Origin: Prosthecobacter debontii
GTDB lineage: Bacteria > Verrucomicrobiota > Verrucomicrobiia > Chthoniobacterales > Chthoniobacteraceae
Direction of reading: 5' to 3'
Assembly: GCA_945905735.1 (NCBI GenBank)
Contig: CAMDQC010000028.1
Span: 1-43,665 of the forward strand
Length of the DNA: 43,665 nucleotides
Part shown: positions 32,098 through 41,088 of the stretch, in pieces
How the letters are laid out: every line of letters begins with the position of its first letter
Position numbering within the stretch: position 1 is the stretch's first letter
Notes under the pieces: model-generated
What the model was told of the DNA's origin: nothing
The model's database searches: none
The model's input: only the letters and a program-made list of their open reading frames with translations
Program-made: the position numbers and the translations under genes

Positions 32098-33087
32098 TTA
32101 GCGGACCTCGCGTTTCACGTTCTCGATGTCGGCATCTACCATCAGTTTCGTGAGGCCGATGAAGGTCGTCTGCGGTTCCCAGCCGAGTTTAGCTTTCGCT
32201 TTTGCGGGGTCGCCGATGAGGAGCTCGACCTCTGCGGGGCGCTCGTAGCGGGCGTCGTATTTTACGAACTCCTGCCAGTCGAGCCCGACATGCGCGAAGG
32301 CCACTTCGCAGAACTCGCGCACGCTGTGGGTCTCATTCGTCGCGAGCACGTAGTCATCGCCTTCGGGCTGCTGGAGCATCCGCCACATGCCTTCCACGTA
32401 TTCTTTCGCGTAGCCCCAGTCGCGCTTCGCGTCGAGGTTGCCGAGGTAGAGTTCCTTTTGCATCCCGAGCTTGATGCGGGCTACGGCGCGCGTGATTTTG
32501 CGCGTCACGAACGTCTCACCCCGGCGCGGGCTTTCGTGGTTGAAGAGGATGCCGTTACTCGCGTGCATCCCGTAGCTTTCTCGGTAGTTCACCGTCGCCC
32601 AGTAGCCGTAAACTTTCGCTACAGCATAAGGGCTGCGGGGCCAAAATGGCGTCGTCTCTTTTTGCGGGACTTCCTGCACTTTGCCGAACATCTCGCTGCT
32701 GCTGGCTTGGTAGAAGCGCGCTTTCACCTTCGCCTCGCGGATGGCTTCCAAAATGCGGATGGTGCCGAGTCCGACGATGTCGCCCGTGTATTCTGGAATG
32801 TCGAAGCTGACGCGCACATGGCTCTGCGCGCCGAGGTGGTAGATTTCATCGGGTGTGACGCGGTCGATGAGGCGGGTGAGGCTCAGCGAATCGCTGAGGT
32901 CGCCGTAGTGCAAAAACATGCGCACGCCGTTGACGTGCGGGTCTTGGTAAAGGTGGTCGATTCGTGAGGTGTTAAACGACGATGCGCGGCGAATGATGCC
33001 GTGAACTTCGTATCCTTTTTCGAGTAGTAGGTCGGCGAGGTAACTGCCGTCCTGACCGGTGATTCCAGTAATAAGCGCTTTCTTCAT
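32098..33087 (-). CDS. gmd: GDP-mannose 4,6-dehydratase
   Basis: The 329-residue extended SDR has the NADP loop [37 protein letters not shown], catalytic SSSEMFG (with Thr replaced by Ser in this common motif position) and [12 protein letters not shown] (YxxxK). Nucleotide-sugar motifs follow: [20 protein letters not shown], and [20 protein letters not shown]. The enzyme turns GDP-mannose into GDP-4-keto-6-deoxymannose, precursor of GDP-fucose and GDP-rhamnose used in surface polysaccharides. The usual partner (fcl or rmd) is not next to it. It lacks nothing obvious; family length is about 330-370. Confidence 0.97.
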   Translation of the reverse strand: MKKALITGITGQDGSYLADLLLEKGYEVHGIIRRASSFNTSRIDHLYQDPHVNGVRMFLHYGDLSDSLSLTRLIDRVTPDEIYHLGAQSHVRVSFDIPEYTGDIVGLGTIRILEAIREAKVKARFYQASSSEMFGKVQEVPQKETTPFWPRSPYAVAKVYGYWATVNYRESYGMHASNGILFNHESPRRGETFVTRKITRAVARIKLGMQKELYLGNLDAKRDWGYAKEYVEGMWRMLQQPEGDDYVLATNETHSVREFCEVAFAHVGLDWQEFVKYDARYERPAEVELLIGDPAKAKAKLGWEPQTTFIGLTKLMVDADIENVKREVR

Positions 33088-33218
33088 TTGGGCTGTAAAC
33101 TCTTAGCAAATGGCACGCCAGTGGCGGATTGGCTAGTTGGATTCTTTGAAAAGGCGGCGATTCTCCATTTTCCGCAGCTTGCACAACGGCCCGTCTTCGC
33201 GATATAGCCTCAAGTGTT

Positions 33219-34478
33219 ATGACTTTTCGCCCTACCATTCTTGCCGCTCTCTTGGCGCTGGCGCTACCTGCCTTATCTCAAAAAATCGAGGAGCCTGCAG
33301 CGCCGCCACCACCGCAGCAAGACGGTGTGCGCATCACTTTCGCCCCGCCGCCGATGGAGGGGACTCTCAGCGTTGGCGTCTATAACGGAGAGGGCAAACT
33401 CATCCGCACCCTGCACAAAGAGGCCACGAAGAAAGATTTCACCGTTGGAGTGAACGGCTTCATCACGACGTGGGATGGCAAGGACGATGCCGGCATCGCC
33501 CAGCCTCCCGGAAAATACGGCGTGCGCGGCTGGATGGTCGGCGACCTCGGCGTCGAAGGCGTCGCGTATCACGGCAACGACTGGATGAAAGCCGACGATT
33601 CTCCACGCGTCATCCGCGCCGTCGGGGTGAAAAACGTGGGCCAAGATGAAATCCACATCTGGCTCGAGCACGTCCGCGGCGATCAACTCGAATTCTCATG
33701 GAGCATGAAAAAGGAAGGCGTAGAGCTGCCAGTAGTGGACGCCATCGCCATCGCGGAGGGAGGCAAACTGCAAGTCCGTAAATCCGGCGAGCCTCCGATC
33801 TATGTCGCCCTCGCCGACGATGAGAAGGCCATCACTGCCACGGTCGGATTTGGCAATACGGTGTGGGCGATCATGGAGACAGCCATTGGTCGCGAGGTCC
33901 GAGCCTATTCATCCAGCGGCGAGTTTCTCCGCCGACTTTCGTACGCCAAAGATGAGCCCGCGCCGCAGCAACTCGCAGCGTCCATGTGGAGCGAGACGAT
34001 CTTTTTGATCGAAGAAGGTGGCGGCGAACAGCGAATCCGCGCCCTCGCCCTTGGTGCTGCGCCTTTGCCCGAAGGCGAAAAGAAATCCACCTGGAAAGTC
34101 ATCTACCTGAAGCGCATCCTCGCCAGCGCCAAATTTGAAGAAATCGCCGCGAAACTCGGACGTCCCAAGCCCTTCGTTCCCGAGGCCGAAATCAAAATCT
34201 CCTCCAAACCCAACCCGCTCGCCGAGAACAACGCTAAGTCCGAACTGACCGTCCGCATCGCCACCGCGCCCGGCGGAGCCGTCTTGGAAGCTGCCGACGG
34301 ACTCCCGCTCATCCACCTCAGCGATACACCTGGCTTGAAATGGGCCGTCATGGCCCGCGAAGGCGATGCCATCACCGTCCTCCAAGGCGACGGCGCACTC
34401 GTAGAAGAATTTAAGATCAGCAAGCAGTCGAACGTTAGGTCCTTCGACGCTGGCGAGTACGAGCTGAAGGCGAAGTAG
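33219..34478 (+). CDS. Secreted protein with FlgD-Ig-like domain, unknown function
   Basis: The 419-residue protein has a signal peptide (TILAALLALALPALSQ) and a Pro-rich linker. Residues 37-110 resemble FlgD-Ig domains (LSVGVYNGEGKLIRTLHKEA, DGKDDAGIAQPPGKYGVRGW). The remaining 300 residues are beta-rich with no motif I recognise; the middle part (IWLEHVRGDQLEFSWSMKK, WAIMETAIGREVRAYSSSGEFLRRLSY) looks like a propeller-type sensor or scaffold. It is probably exported. It converges on the DUF1501 gene with a 19-base gap. Confidence 0.8.
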   Translation: MTFRPTILAALLALALPALSQKIEEPAAPPPPQQDGVRITFAPPPMEGTLSVGVYNGEGKLIRTLHKEATKKDFTVGVNGFITTWDGKDDAGIAQPPGKYGVRGWMVGDLGVEGVAYHGNDWMKADDSPRVIRAVGVKNVGQDEIHIWLEHVRGDQLEFSWSMKKEGVELPVVDAIAIAEGGKLQVRKSGEPPIYVALADDEKAITATVGFGNTVWAIMETAIGREVRAYSSSGEFLRRLSYAKDEPAPQQLAASMWSETIFLIEEGGGEQRIRALALGAAPLPEGEKKSTWKVIYLKRILASAKFEEIAAKLGRPKPFVPEAEIKISSKPNPLAENNAKSELTVRIATAPGGAVLEAADGLPLIHLSDTPGLKWAVMAREGDAITVLQGDGALVEEFKISKQSNVRSFDAGEYELKAK

Positions 34479-34497
34479 GCGAAAACACGCTCGCCCC

Positions 34498-35973
34498 TCA
34501 ACTAAACAGCGACTCAATAGGCCGCCCGAGCCCGTCTTTCGTGACGTAAAACGGGCGCTCCTCCACGACGTAGCTGAGCTTCGGCGAAATCCCCATCGCT
34601 TTATAAATCGTCGCGTGCAGGTCTTCGATCGACACGGGGTCTTTCACTGTTTTGCACGGGCGCTCGTCGGCGGTCTCGCCATGGACGTGACCGCGCTTCA
34701 TCCCTCCACCGAAGAGCAGCACGGAGCCCGCTTCGGTAAAATGCCGATGCATCCCATAGAACTTCAGTTCCTCGATTTTGTCCGGGACGCGGGCCTGCTC
34801 CCGCTGTTGGCTGTTCTGTTTCCCCTCGATGAGCATGTCGCGCGAAAACTCGCTGGCCAGCACCACGAGCGTCCGGTCCAAAAGGCCGCGTTCTTCGAGG
34901 TCGCGGATAAGCTGTGCGATGGGCGCATCAATCATCGCCTTCATCGCCGCGAGCTTCGTGTGGCCGTTCTCGTGGCAGTCCCAATTTAGGAATGGGATGT
35001 ACTCCGTTGTCACCTCGATATACCGCGCGCCCGCCTCCGCTAGTCGCCGCGCCAGCAAACACCCGAGCCCGAAGCGTCCCGCGCTCTGCACCTCGTACAC
35101 ACCCTCGCGATCCAGCTTTAGTCCCGTCACTTTCGCCGCATCAAATCCTTGCGGCACATACCGTGCGACGCTTTCGGCGGGCTCTAGCGCGAGGTCGAAT
35201 GCCTTCGCTTCGGGCGAGGCAAGCAGCCGGTGCGCGTTATCCATCGACCGCACAAACGACTCCCGCTGATACGCACTCCCCTCGCGCACCGGGCTCGCAT
35301 CCAGTAGCCGCTTGTAAAACTTATTCCGGTCCGCAAACCGCCCCGGCGTCATCCCCTCCGGAGGCCGCACCGCCTGCGTCGCGTCCTGCGGGAACGGGAT
35401 ATTAAAAGGCCCGTGCTCGCTGCCGAGAAAGCCCGCCGTGGTGAACGACTTCAACTCCTCGCCTTCGCCGAGGTCGAGCCGCTGACCGATATTGATAAAC
35501 GCCGGGATCGCCGCATTGCGCTGCCCGAGCGTCCGCGCCATCACCGCACCGATGTGCGGCGCGGCCACCGATTGAGGCGGAACATAGCCCGTGTGCCAGT
35601 GATACTGATGCCGCGAATGCAGGATAAACCCGAGGTCCGCTGCCTGCGCCGTGCGAATCAACGTTCCCCGGTCCATCACCGCCGCCGTCTTTTCCAGACC
35701 CGCAGAAAATCGCACGCCATCCACACTCGTCGGGATACTCGGGAACGTGGACAACACCGCCTTCGACTCCACGCCTTTCTCAAACGGCGTGTAACGCTTC
35801 GGGTCGAATGTCTCCGTGTGCGCCATCCCACCCGCCATCCACAGCACGATGATACAGTCCGCCCGAGGCGCAATTTTCTCAAGCTCGCCTGCGGCAAAAA
35901 GGCGCGGCTCATTCGCAGCCAGCGCGGCCAGCGTAGCGGTGGAAGCAGACTTGAGGAAATCGCGGCGGTTCAT
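34498..35973 (-). CDS. Tat-exported DUF1501 protein (sulfatase-like fold)
   Basis: The 491-residue protein is read from the ATG at 35973, where the Tat signal begins (MNRRDFLKSASTATLAALAA). The DUF1501 family core is present: RADCIIVLWMAGGMAHTETFDPK, HTGYVPPQSVAAPHIGAVMAR, YIEVTTEYIPFLNWDCHENGH, ERGLLDRTLVVLASEFSRD, and KRGHVHGETADERP. The fold is related to alkaline phosphatases and sulfatases; metal-binding residues seem present (WDCHENGH, the SEF segment), but the natural substrate is unknown. DUF1501 genes in PVC bacteria usually pair with a PSD1/DUF1549 cytochrome; here the upstream neighbours are an anti-sigma candidate and an ECF sigma factor instead. Confidence 0.92.
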   Translation of the reverse strand: MNRRDFLKSASTATLAALAANEPRLFAAGELEKIAPRADCIIVLWMAGGMAHTETFDPKRYTPFEKGVESKAVLSTFPSIPTSVDGVRFSAGLEKTAAVMDRGTLIRTAQAADLGFILHSRHQYHWHTGYVPPQSVAAPHIGAVMARTLGQRNAAIPAFINIGQRLDLGEGEELKSFTTAGFLGSEHGPFNIPFPQDATQAVRPPEGMTPGRFADRNKFYKRLLDASPVREGSAYQRESFVRSMDNAHRLLASPEAKAFDLALEPAESVARYVPQGFDAAKVTGLKLDREGVYEVQSAGRFGLGCLLARRLAEAGARYIEVTTEYIPFLNWDCHENGHTKLAAMKAMIDAPIAQLIRDLEERGLLDRTLVVLASEFSRDMLIEGKQNSQQREQARVPDKIEELKFYGMHRHFTEAGSVLLFGGGMKRGHVHGETADERPCKTVKDPVSIEDLHATIYKAMGISPKLSYVVEERPFYVTKDGLGRPIESLFS

Positions 35974-36038
35974 AGTGCCGACCAATCTGGAGCAAGGAAG
36001 CAAGCGCATCAAGCCCGCTGATCAAGCTCCTCAACTCG

Positions 36039-36605
36039 CTACATTTCCGCGATGTCGGGCATCGTCGCCATATCCACCAAGCCGGGAGAAAGCGGGGTGC
36101 AAATGGCCGGTGCGGCTACGAACTGGAACTCGCCGCTATTCGCGGAAGTGGATGCACCTTGGAAACGCGCGGTCAATTCTTCCACTGACTTGGCGTAACC
36201 CTTTGCCTGAACGTCTCCAACAAGCGATTGCACGGCCTGGCTAGCTGTTGCCAGCTTGTCCACGGTGCCACCGAGCTGCCAGAACGCAGGGCGAGTGACT
36301 CCGAAGGTGACGCCTGCTGCCAGCAAGGCAACGGCGGCTGCACGGCGCATCACGCCAAACCAAGTCCACACCGGGACATCCAGCACGCGATTACGCTGCG
36401 CGTCGTCGAGTGTGAAAGTCGGGTCTTCTTCGAGTTCCAAGCCTTCTTTGAGCATCTCGCCCAAATCCAGCATGGTATAAACGTCGTTCCGGCATTCCTC
36501 GGAGACACCCAGCATACTCTCCACGTAGAGCCGCTCGTTGGGCGGCAACTCGTTGAGTGCGTAGTCTGTTAAGTCTTGGTCTGTTACTTTTCCTCTCATA
36601 GTCAT
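36039..36605 (-). CDS. Putative anti-sigma factor
   Basis: The 188-residue protein starts with a short cytoplasmic domain (VTDQDLTDYALNELPPNERLYVESML), the N-terminal pattern of PVC anti-sigma factors. There is one membrane helix (AAAVALLAAGVTFGV, about residues 89-103) and a C-terminal periplasmic part. The zinc-binding HxxxCxxC motif of ZAS-type factors is absent. It begins 5 bases after the sigma gene stop, with AGGACC between, and the start could be either of two nearby ATGs (36605 or 36599). The position implies it holds the sigma factor inactive at the membrane. Confidence 0.82.
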   Translation of the reverse strand: MTMRGKVTDQDLTDYALNELPPNERLYVESMLGVSEECRNDVYTMLDLGEMLKEGLELEEDPTFTLDDAQRNRVLDVPVWTWFGVMRRAAAVALLAAGVTFGVTRPAFWQLGGTVDKLATASQAVQSLVGDVQAKGYAKSVEELTARFQGASTSANSGEFQFVAAPAICTPLSPGLVDMATMPDIAEM

Positions 36606-36610
36606 TGGTC

Positions 36611-37171
36611 CTAGGAGGCCGCTTGTTTGGCTAAATAGATGATCTTCTCGTCTTTCTCATCGCGCTCGATCTTGGTGCGAAGGTTGCGCATTGCTGCGTT
36701 CAAAATGAATCCGACATTGCCGACGCTCAGCCCGGTGATGGTGCTGATTTCTTGGTAGCTGTGGTTGCCGTGGAAGCGGAGGCGCACGACATCCTGCTGG
36801 TTGCGCGGGAGCGACTTCACATGCTCCATGAGGCGGGCGACTTGCTCGCGGCGGGCCATGTCTTGCAGCGGGGTGATGCTGTCCACGCGGCGATGCTCAA
36901 ATTCCTCGTGCTCGACGTAAATATAGCGGTCCTCTTTCTTCAGCGATTTCAGCGCGCAGTTGCGGCAGACGGTGAAGAGCCACTGCGAGAGATGGCCTTC
37001 GATATTGGCCTGCTCCTGCGTGTGGAGGCGCATGAACGTCTCCTGCACGGTATCCTTCGCCCGGTCGAGGTCTTGCAGGATGCTGAGGGCATATTGCAAA
37101 AGCGGACGCTCGAAACGCTCGAGAGCGCTTTGGACCCATTCTGACTTTTTAGTGGCTTTAGATTTGAACAT
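36611..37171 (-). CDS. ECF-type RNA polymerase sigma factor
   Basis: The 186-residue form starts at the ATG at 37171 (MFKSKATKKSEWVQ); an ATG at 37249 would add 26 basic residues and start 7 bases after the stop of the upstream gene. Sigma region 2 reads LQYALSILQDLDRAKDTVQETFMRLHTQ, and region 4 reads LPRNQQDVVRLRFHGNHSYQEISTITGLSVGNVGFILNAAMRNLR with a clear helix-turn-helix. Like other PVC ECF factors it has no third region. With the anti-sigma candidate it likely controls an envelope regulon including the surrounding genes. Confidence 0.93.
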   Translation of the reverse strand: MFKSKATKKSEWVQSALERFERPLLQYALSILQDLDRAKDTVQETFMRLHTQEQANIEGHLSQWLFTVCRNCALKSLKKEDRYIYVEHEEFEHRRVDSITPLQDMARREQVARLMEHVKSLPRNQQDVVRLRFHGNHSYQEISTITGLSVGNVGFILNAAMRNLRTKIERDEKDEKIIYLAKQAAS

Positions 37172-37256
37172 ATTTGGATGTCTGCGTTGTGGACCCGGAG
37201 GTCCGGTTTTTCTTGTGAGTTTTCTCGAAATTTTTTCTGGAGAGGCCATTGGGCGG

Positions 37257-39992
37257 CTACTTTTTCGCTGCTTCGTTGGCGAGATTCAGCAGGTATTGCT
37301 CGACCATCGGGCCGTATTCTGCCGGGTATTTTTCGCCGAGCGATTGCTGTATCGCTTCACGCTCCCGCGCTGGGAGTGCGATGAAGTTTGCCTTCTTTAA
37401 AGCAGCTTGCCGAACCTGCCGCTCGACGGCCTGCGGATCGCCGCCCGCCTTGTAGTCTTCGGCACCTTCGGCTGGGGGCTTGTCCGTGGAAGTCTGCTTT
37501 TTCCCCGTGCCGGAGCCGCGTCCGGGCTGCTGGCCTTGGCCTTTCATTCCGGGGCCGGGTTCCTGACCTTGGCCGGGCTGCTGGCTCGCGCCTGCTTGCT
37601 GCTGGCCGATGCCCGCTTGTTGCGCGGCCATCGCGGCGGCGGCTTGGGCGAGCTGCTGGGCGGCTTGTTGCGCGGCCTGTTGCGCGGGGGCATTTTGTCC
37701 GGCCATTGCTTGCGCTGCGCCGGTGGCGGCTTGCTGGGCGGCTTGCTGGAGTTCGGGGGAATTGGCGAGGCTTTCAGCGGCGGCTTGGCCGGCTTGTTGG
37801 GCGGCTTTTGCGAGTTGTTCGGCTGCTTTCGCCATCGCTTGTTGCGCGGCTTGCGGGCTTTGCTGGGCAGCTTGGGCGAGCGATTGCTGAGCGGCGTTGA
37901 CGTCCTTAAGCGCTTCCTTGATTTGGTCGGCGGCTTTCGCGAGTTCTTCGGGCGTGAAGGGCTGTTCGTTGCCCATTTGCTTCATCGCTTCGGCGAGTTC
38001 CTTTCCCATCGAGCTTTTTGCGGCGAGCATTTTTTCAATCGCCTTTTGCGCGGCTTCGCGGGCTGGGGCAGCGTTGCTGGCTTCGAGTTCTCCCCGAGCG
38101 GAGCCCATGTCGAGCATTGCGTCGCCGAGCGCTTGTGTGGCGGCGAGCTGCATGGCCCCGAGAGAGCCTTTGAATTCTTCGGTTTTCTCCTGAATCGCAG
38201 TCTGCATTTTCGCCAGTCTGTCGAGTTCCTCTTTGCTCCGATTCGCGCTAAGGGCGGAGGCTTTTGCGGCGTCCAAATCAATGGACTGCTCTTGTTCGAT
38301 GAGCTTCGCCAGCTCTGCCAGTGCGGCTAGAGCGTCGGCGGCCTGTTGCTTTGCCGCTTCGGTCTTGGCCATTTCTTTCGCGATTTCCTGTGCGGCCTTT
38401 GCGAGGTTTTGCGCGGCTTGCGCGGCTTCTTCACGGCCTTTGGCGGGATCGGCGGCGGCCATTGCTTGCTCACTTTGCTTAGCGTCGGCGACGGCGGCCT
38501 TCAGCGCCTCGGCGGCCATTGGTGCGAGTTCGGCGGCTCGTTCGGCCATCTTCTCGGCACGGCGGGCGGCGTCAGCTTGCTGCTGGCGGTTTGGGGTGTC
38601 GCTTTTGGCGACGGCACCTTCTTCTTTGGCAAGGTTCTCGACGGCGCTTTTTAGCATTTCGAGGTTCTTCGTCTTGTCTCCACCGCGTGCGGCGAGCATC
38701 TCGGCTTCTTCGGCGCGGATGCGGATGTCCTCGCGGGCTGCGGCCATTTTTTCGAGCGCGGCGGACTGCTTTGCAGCGGCTTCGGGCGCGTTCATCGCTT
38801 TGAGCGCAGTGCGCGCTTCCTGCATGGCGCGGTTGGCGCCCTTGAGCGAATCCAGCGCCTTCGGCACATCGGCCAAGTCTTGCGCGAGGAAGTCGTTTTT
38901 AATGGCGATGTCGCCCTGCTGGTCTTCGACGCGCCCCAGCACTGCGCTGTTCTGCGCCATCGCTTGATTAAACTTCGCCGCCATCTCCGGGTTTTGTTTG
39001 AGCTGCTCCAGCGTCTGCTTCGGGTCGGCGGGGTTCACTTGGTCGGCGAGCCATTTATCCATCACCTTCTCCACGGGATGCTTCGCGGTGGACTCGCGTG
39101 CTTGCGTCTGCTCGGCGATGAGCTTGCCGAGTTCCGCCTCCGCCTTGCGCAAGCCTTCGGCGCCTCGCTCTCTCGGTGCGACGGCACGCGCGACGCGGCG
39201 CAATTCATCCCTCCCGGAAATCTCGCTGCCCAGCGCGGGCTGGAGCTGCCCGACTTTGAGCTGCTCTGCCGCGTTCTGCGTGTCTGCTTCCACCTTTTTG
39301 AGCTGCGCTGCGATCTGTTGGAAATTCCGCGCCGCTTCCGCATCTGCGGGCTCTGCTGCGAGCTTGCGCAGACGGCCCGAAGCCAGCTGCACCTCTTGCG
39401 CAATCGCCGCCTGCTCGCCGCGCTGCGTCTCCATTTGCGCGTTCCGTATCGACTCCAAGTTCGTCGCGCCCGCCCACTGCCCGATGCGGGCGAGCTGGAT
39501 GCCGTTGCGGAGATTCTGCGCCTGCCGGTCGGCAAGTTCGTTCAGCCGTTTCGCGAGTTCCGCCGCCTCACCTTGCTGCGTGTGCGCGGCTAAAATGCGC
39601 GCCATTTCCACCGAGATGCGTTTCTGTGCGGAATACGCATCAGCCACCGTCTGCGCTGCCGCCCCGCGATCCTGCACGGCCCGCGCTTGCTGGAGCAAAT
39701 CCACCACCGTCCGCATCTCCTCCACGCTCAGCCGGTCGAGCTGCCCGCGCAGCGCCTTCACCGTCAGCGCGTCGTCGCCGCCGAGATGATTGCGCTCATA
39801 CTCCCCCAGCATCGCATCCAGCGCGGCCACGAGATTCTTCGCCTGCGCCCCGATTTGCACCTGCCGCTGCTCCGCCTCGCGGATCGGCTCTGCGGGCAAC
39901 GGCGCTGCAAAAGCAGCAGCGCACGAAGACGCGGCGATTACCAACTGACAAGCCAGGCGGAGCGAAGAGTGAGTCATGGGTGGTGTATTCAT
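37257..39992 (-). CDS. Very large Ala/Gln-rich secreted coiled-coil protein
   Basis: The 911-residue form starts at the ATG at 39992 (MNTPPMTHSSLRLACQLVIA); an ATG at 39977 is an equal choice, and the frame continuing further upstream falls in a repeat. A signal peptide (LACQLVIAASSCAAAFAAP) is followed by almost 900 residues of helix rich in Ala, Glu, Gln and Lys, with Ala/Gln runs near the C-terminus (QAAQQAAQQLAQAAAA) and a Gly/Gln/Pro-rich hinge before a folded-looking tail (YKAGGDPQAVERQVRQAALKK). It lacks any enzyme motif. It is followed by the ECF sigma, anti-sigma and DUF1501 genes on the same strand, with 85 bases (or 7 with the long sigma start) to the next gene. It may be a sensor or structural rod for that system; this is inference. 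Confidence 0.82.
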   Translation of the reverse strand: MNTPPMTHSSLRLACQLVIAASSCAAAFAAPLPAEPIREAEQRQVQIGAQAKNLVAALDAMLGEYERNHLGGDDALTVKALRGQLDRLSVEEMRTVVDLLQQARAVQDRGAAAQTVADAYSAQKRISVEMARILAAHTQQGEAAELAKRLNELADRQAQNLRNGIQLARIGQWAGATNLESIRNAQMETQRGEQAAIAQEVQLASGRLRKLAAEPADAEAARNFQQIAAQLKKVEADTQNAAEQLKVGQLQPALGSEISGRDELRRVARAVAPRERGAEGLRKAEAELGKLIAEQTQARESTAKHPVEKVMDKWLADQVNPADPKQTLEQLKQNPEMAAKFNQAMAQNSAVLGRVEDQQGDIAIKNDFLAQDLADVPKALDSLKGANRAMQEARTALKAMNAPEAAAKQSAALEKMAAAREDIRIRAEEAEMLAARGGDKTKNLEMLKSAVENLAKEEGAVAKSDTPNRQQQADAARRAEKMAERAAELAPMAAEALKAAVADAKQSEQAMAAADPAKGREEAAQAAQNLAKAAQEIAKEMAKTEAAKQQAADALAALAELAKLIEQEQSIDLDAAKASALSANRSKEELDRLAKMQTAIQEKTEEFKGSLGAMQLAATQALGDAMLDMGSARGELEASNAAPAREAAQKAIEKMLAAKSSMGKELAEAMKQMGNEQPFTPEELAKAADQIKEALKDVNAAQQSLAQAAQQSPQAAQQAMAKAAEQLAKAAQQAGQAAAESLANSPELQQAAQQAATGAAQAMAGQNAPAQQAAQQAAQQLAQAAAAMAAQQAGIGQQQAGASQQPGQGQEPGPGMKGQGQQPGRGSGTGKKQTSTDKPPAEGAEDYKAGGDPQAVERQVRQAALKKANFIALPAREREAIQQSLGEKYPAEYGPMVEQYLLNLANEAAKK

Positions 39993-40042
39993 AAAATGGA
40001 CGGCGCGCACGTATAGCCATGTCTCTAGTGGTGCGCCAGCAT

Positions 40043-40084
40043 TGAAATGACGAAGTTCGCCGAGGTTCGTCATTCGTCATTTCA
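40043..40084. repeat. Second copy of the AATGACGA palindrome
   Basis: Arms TGAAATGACGAA (40043-40054) and TTCGTCATTTCA (40073-40084) form a 12-base perfect stem. The right side carries one extra TTCGTCA unit, so the element is asymmetric compared with 25249-25295. It lies in the gap between the coiled-coil gene (minus) and the oligopeptide permease (plus). Confidence 0.85.
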
Positions 40085-40134
40085 CAAATGGCTTGCCGCG
40101 CCGCGCCCCTTTCGCGCCTATCTGCCCGCGCTGA

Positions 40135-41088
40135 ATGTTCACTTTCATCGTCCGGCGCATCTTCTCGTTATTTCTCGTGCTGCTTGTCGCGGTCACGGCG
40201 AGCTTTTGCCTGCTGCGACTCGCCCCCGGCAATCCCTTCACCCAAGGCGAACGCGCCATCACTCCCGAGCAGCTCGACGCGGAAGAGCGCAAGTATGAGC
40301 TCGACGGCTCCCTCTTCTCCCAATGGGCGCGCTACATCGGCGTGATGCCCAATCACAAAAAAGAGTTCTCCGGCCTGCTCCAAGGCGACTTCCAGCCCTG
40401 CCTCAAATACAAGGACCGCACCGTCCGCGAACTCATTGACCAAACCATCCCCGTCTCCGCCACGCTCGGCGCGCTCGCTTTACTCCTCGCCACCGTAGTC
40501 GGCGTCACGCTCGGTAGTTTCGCTGCGCTCAAAAAGGACAAGCTCGCCGACGCGGGGGCGATGTTCTTTGCACTCTTCGCCGTCTCGCTGCCCACCTTTG
40601 TCGTCGGCCCTGCGCTCATCCTCATTTTCGCGCTGTGGCTCGGCTGGCTGCCGGTCGGCGGGTGGAATGGCGTGTCGAGCCTCGTGCTGCCCGCCATCAC
40701 GCTCGCCGGGCCGTTCATCGCGTATATCAGCCGCCTCACGCGGACGAGTATGCTGGAGGTGCTCGGGCAGGATTTCATCCGCACCGCGCGGGCGAAAGGG
40801 CTCGCGGAAAAGCGCGTCATCTACCGCCATGCGCTGAAGGTCGCCATCCTCCCCGTCGTCAGCTTCGTCGGCCCGCTCGCCGCGAATCTCGTCACCGGCT
40901 CCCTCGTCGTCGAGTCCGTCTTTAACCTCCCCGGCATGGGCGGCTTCTTCGTCAACTCCGTCCTCAACCGCGACGTCTTCCTCTGCTGCGGCACCGTCGT
41001 CATCTACTGCACGCTCCTCGTCCTGCTAAACCTCGTCGTGGACGTTGCCTACAAGTTCCTCGACCCACGCATCACACTCGATGAGTAG
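40135..41088 (+). CDS. Oligopeptide/dipeptide-type ABC permease, DppB/OppB family
   Basis: The 317-residue membrane protein has the OppB N-terminus (FIVRRIFSLFLVLLVAVTASFCLLRLAPGNPF), a roughly 70-residue periplasmic stretch, and the BPD transport core with the EAA-type loop EVLGQDFIRTARAKGLAEKRVIYRHALKVAILPVVSF. The C-terminal motif NLPGMGGFFVNSVLNRDVFLCCGTVV is typical. It forms a heterodimer channel with the next gene. No binding protein or ATPase subunit is adjacent in the window, so those must be encoded elsewhere. The substrate (peptides, nickel or other) cannot be read from the permease. Confidence 0.95.
   Translation: MFTFIVRRIFSLFLVLLVAVTASFCLLRLAPGNPFTQGERAITPEQLDAEERKYELDGSLFSQWARYIGVMPNHKKEFSGLLQGDFQPCLKYKDRTVRELIDQTIPVSATLGALALLLATVVGVTLGSFAALKKDKLADAGAMFFALFAVSLPTFVVGPALILIFALWLGWLPVGGWNGVSSLVLPAITLAGPFIAYISRLTRTSMLEVLGQDFIRTARAKGLAEKRVIYRHALKVAILPVVSFVGPLAANLVTGSLVVESVFNLPGMGGFFVNSVLNRDVFLCCGTVVIYCTLLVLLNLVVDVAYKFLDPRITLDE

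Noticed and set aside
37172..37249. N-terminal extension of the ECF sigma factor
   Set aside because: The extra 26 residues are basic and unlike sigma region 2, so the ATG at 37171 was preferred, although the ribosome site is weak for both.
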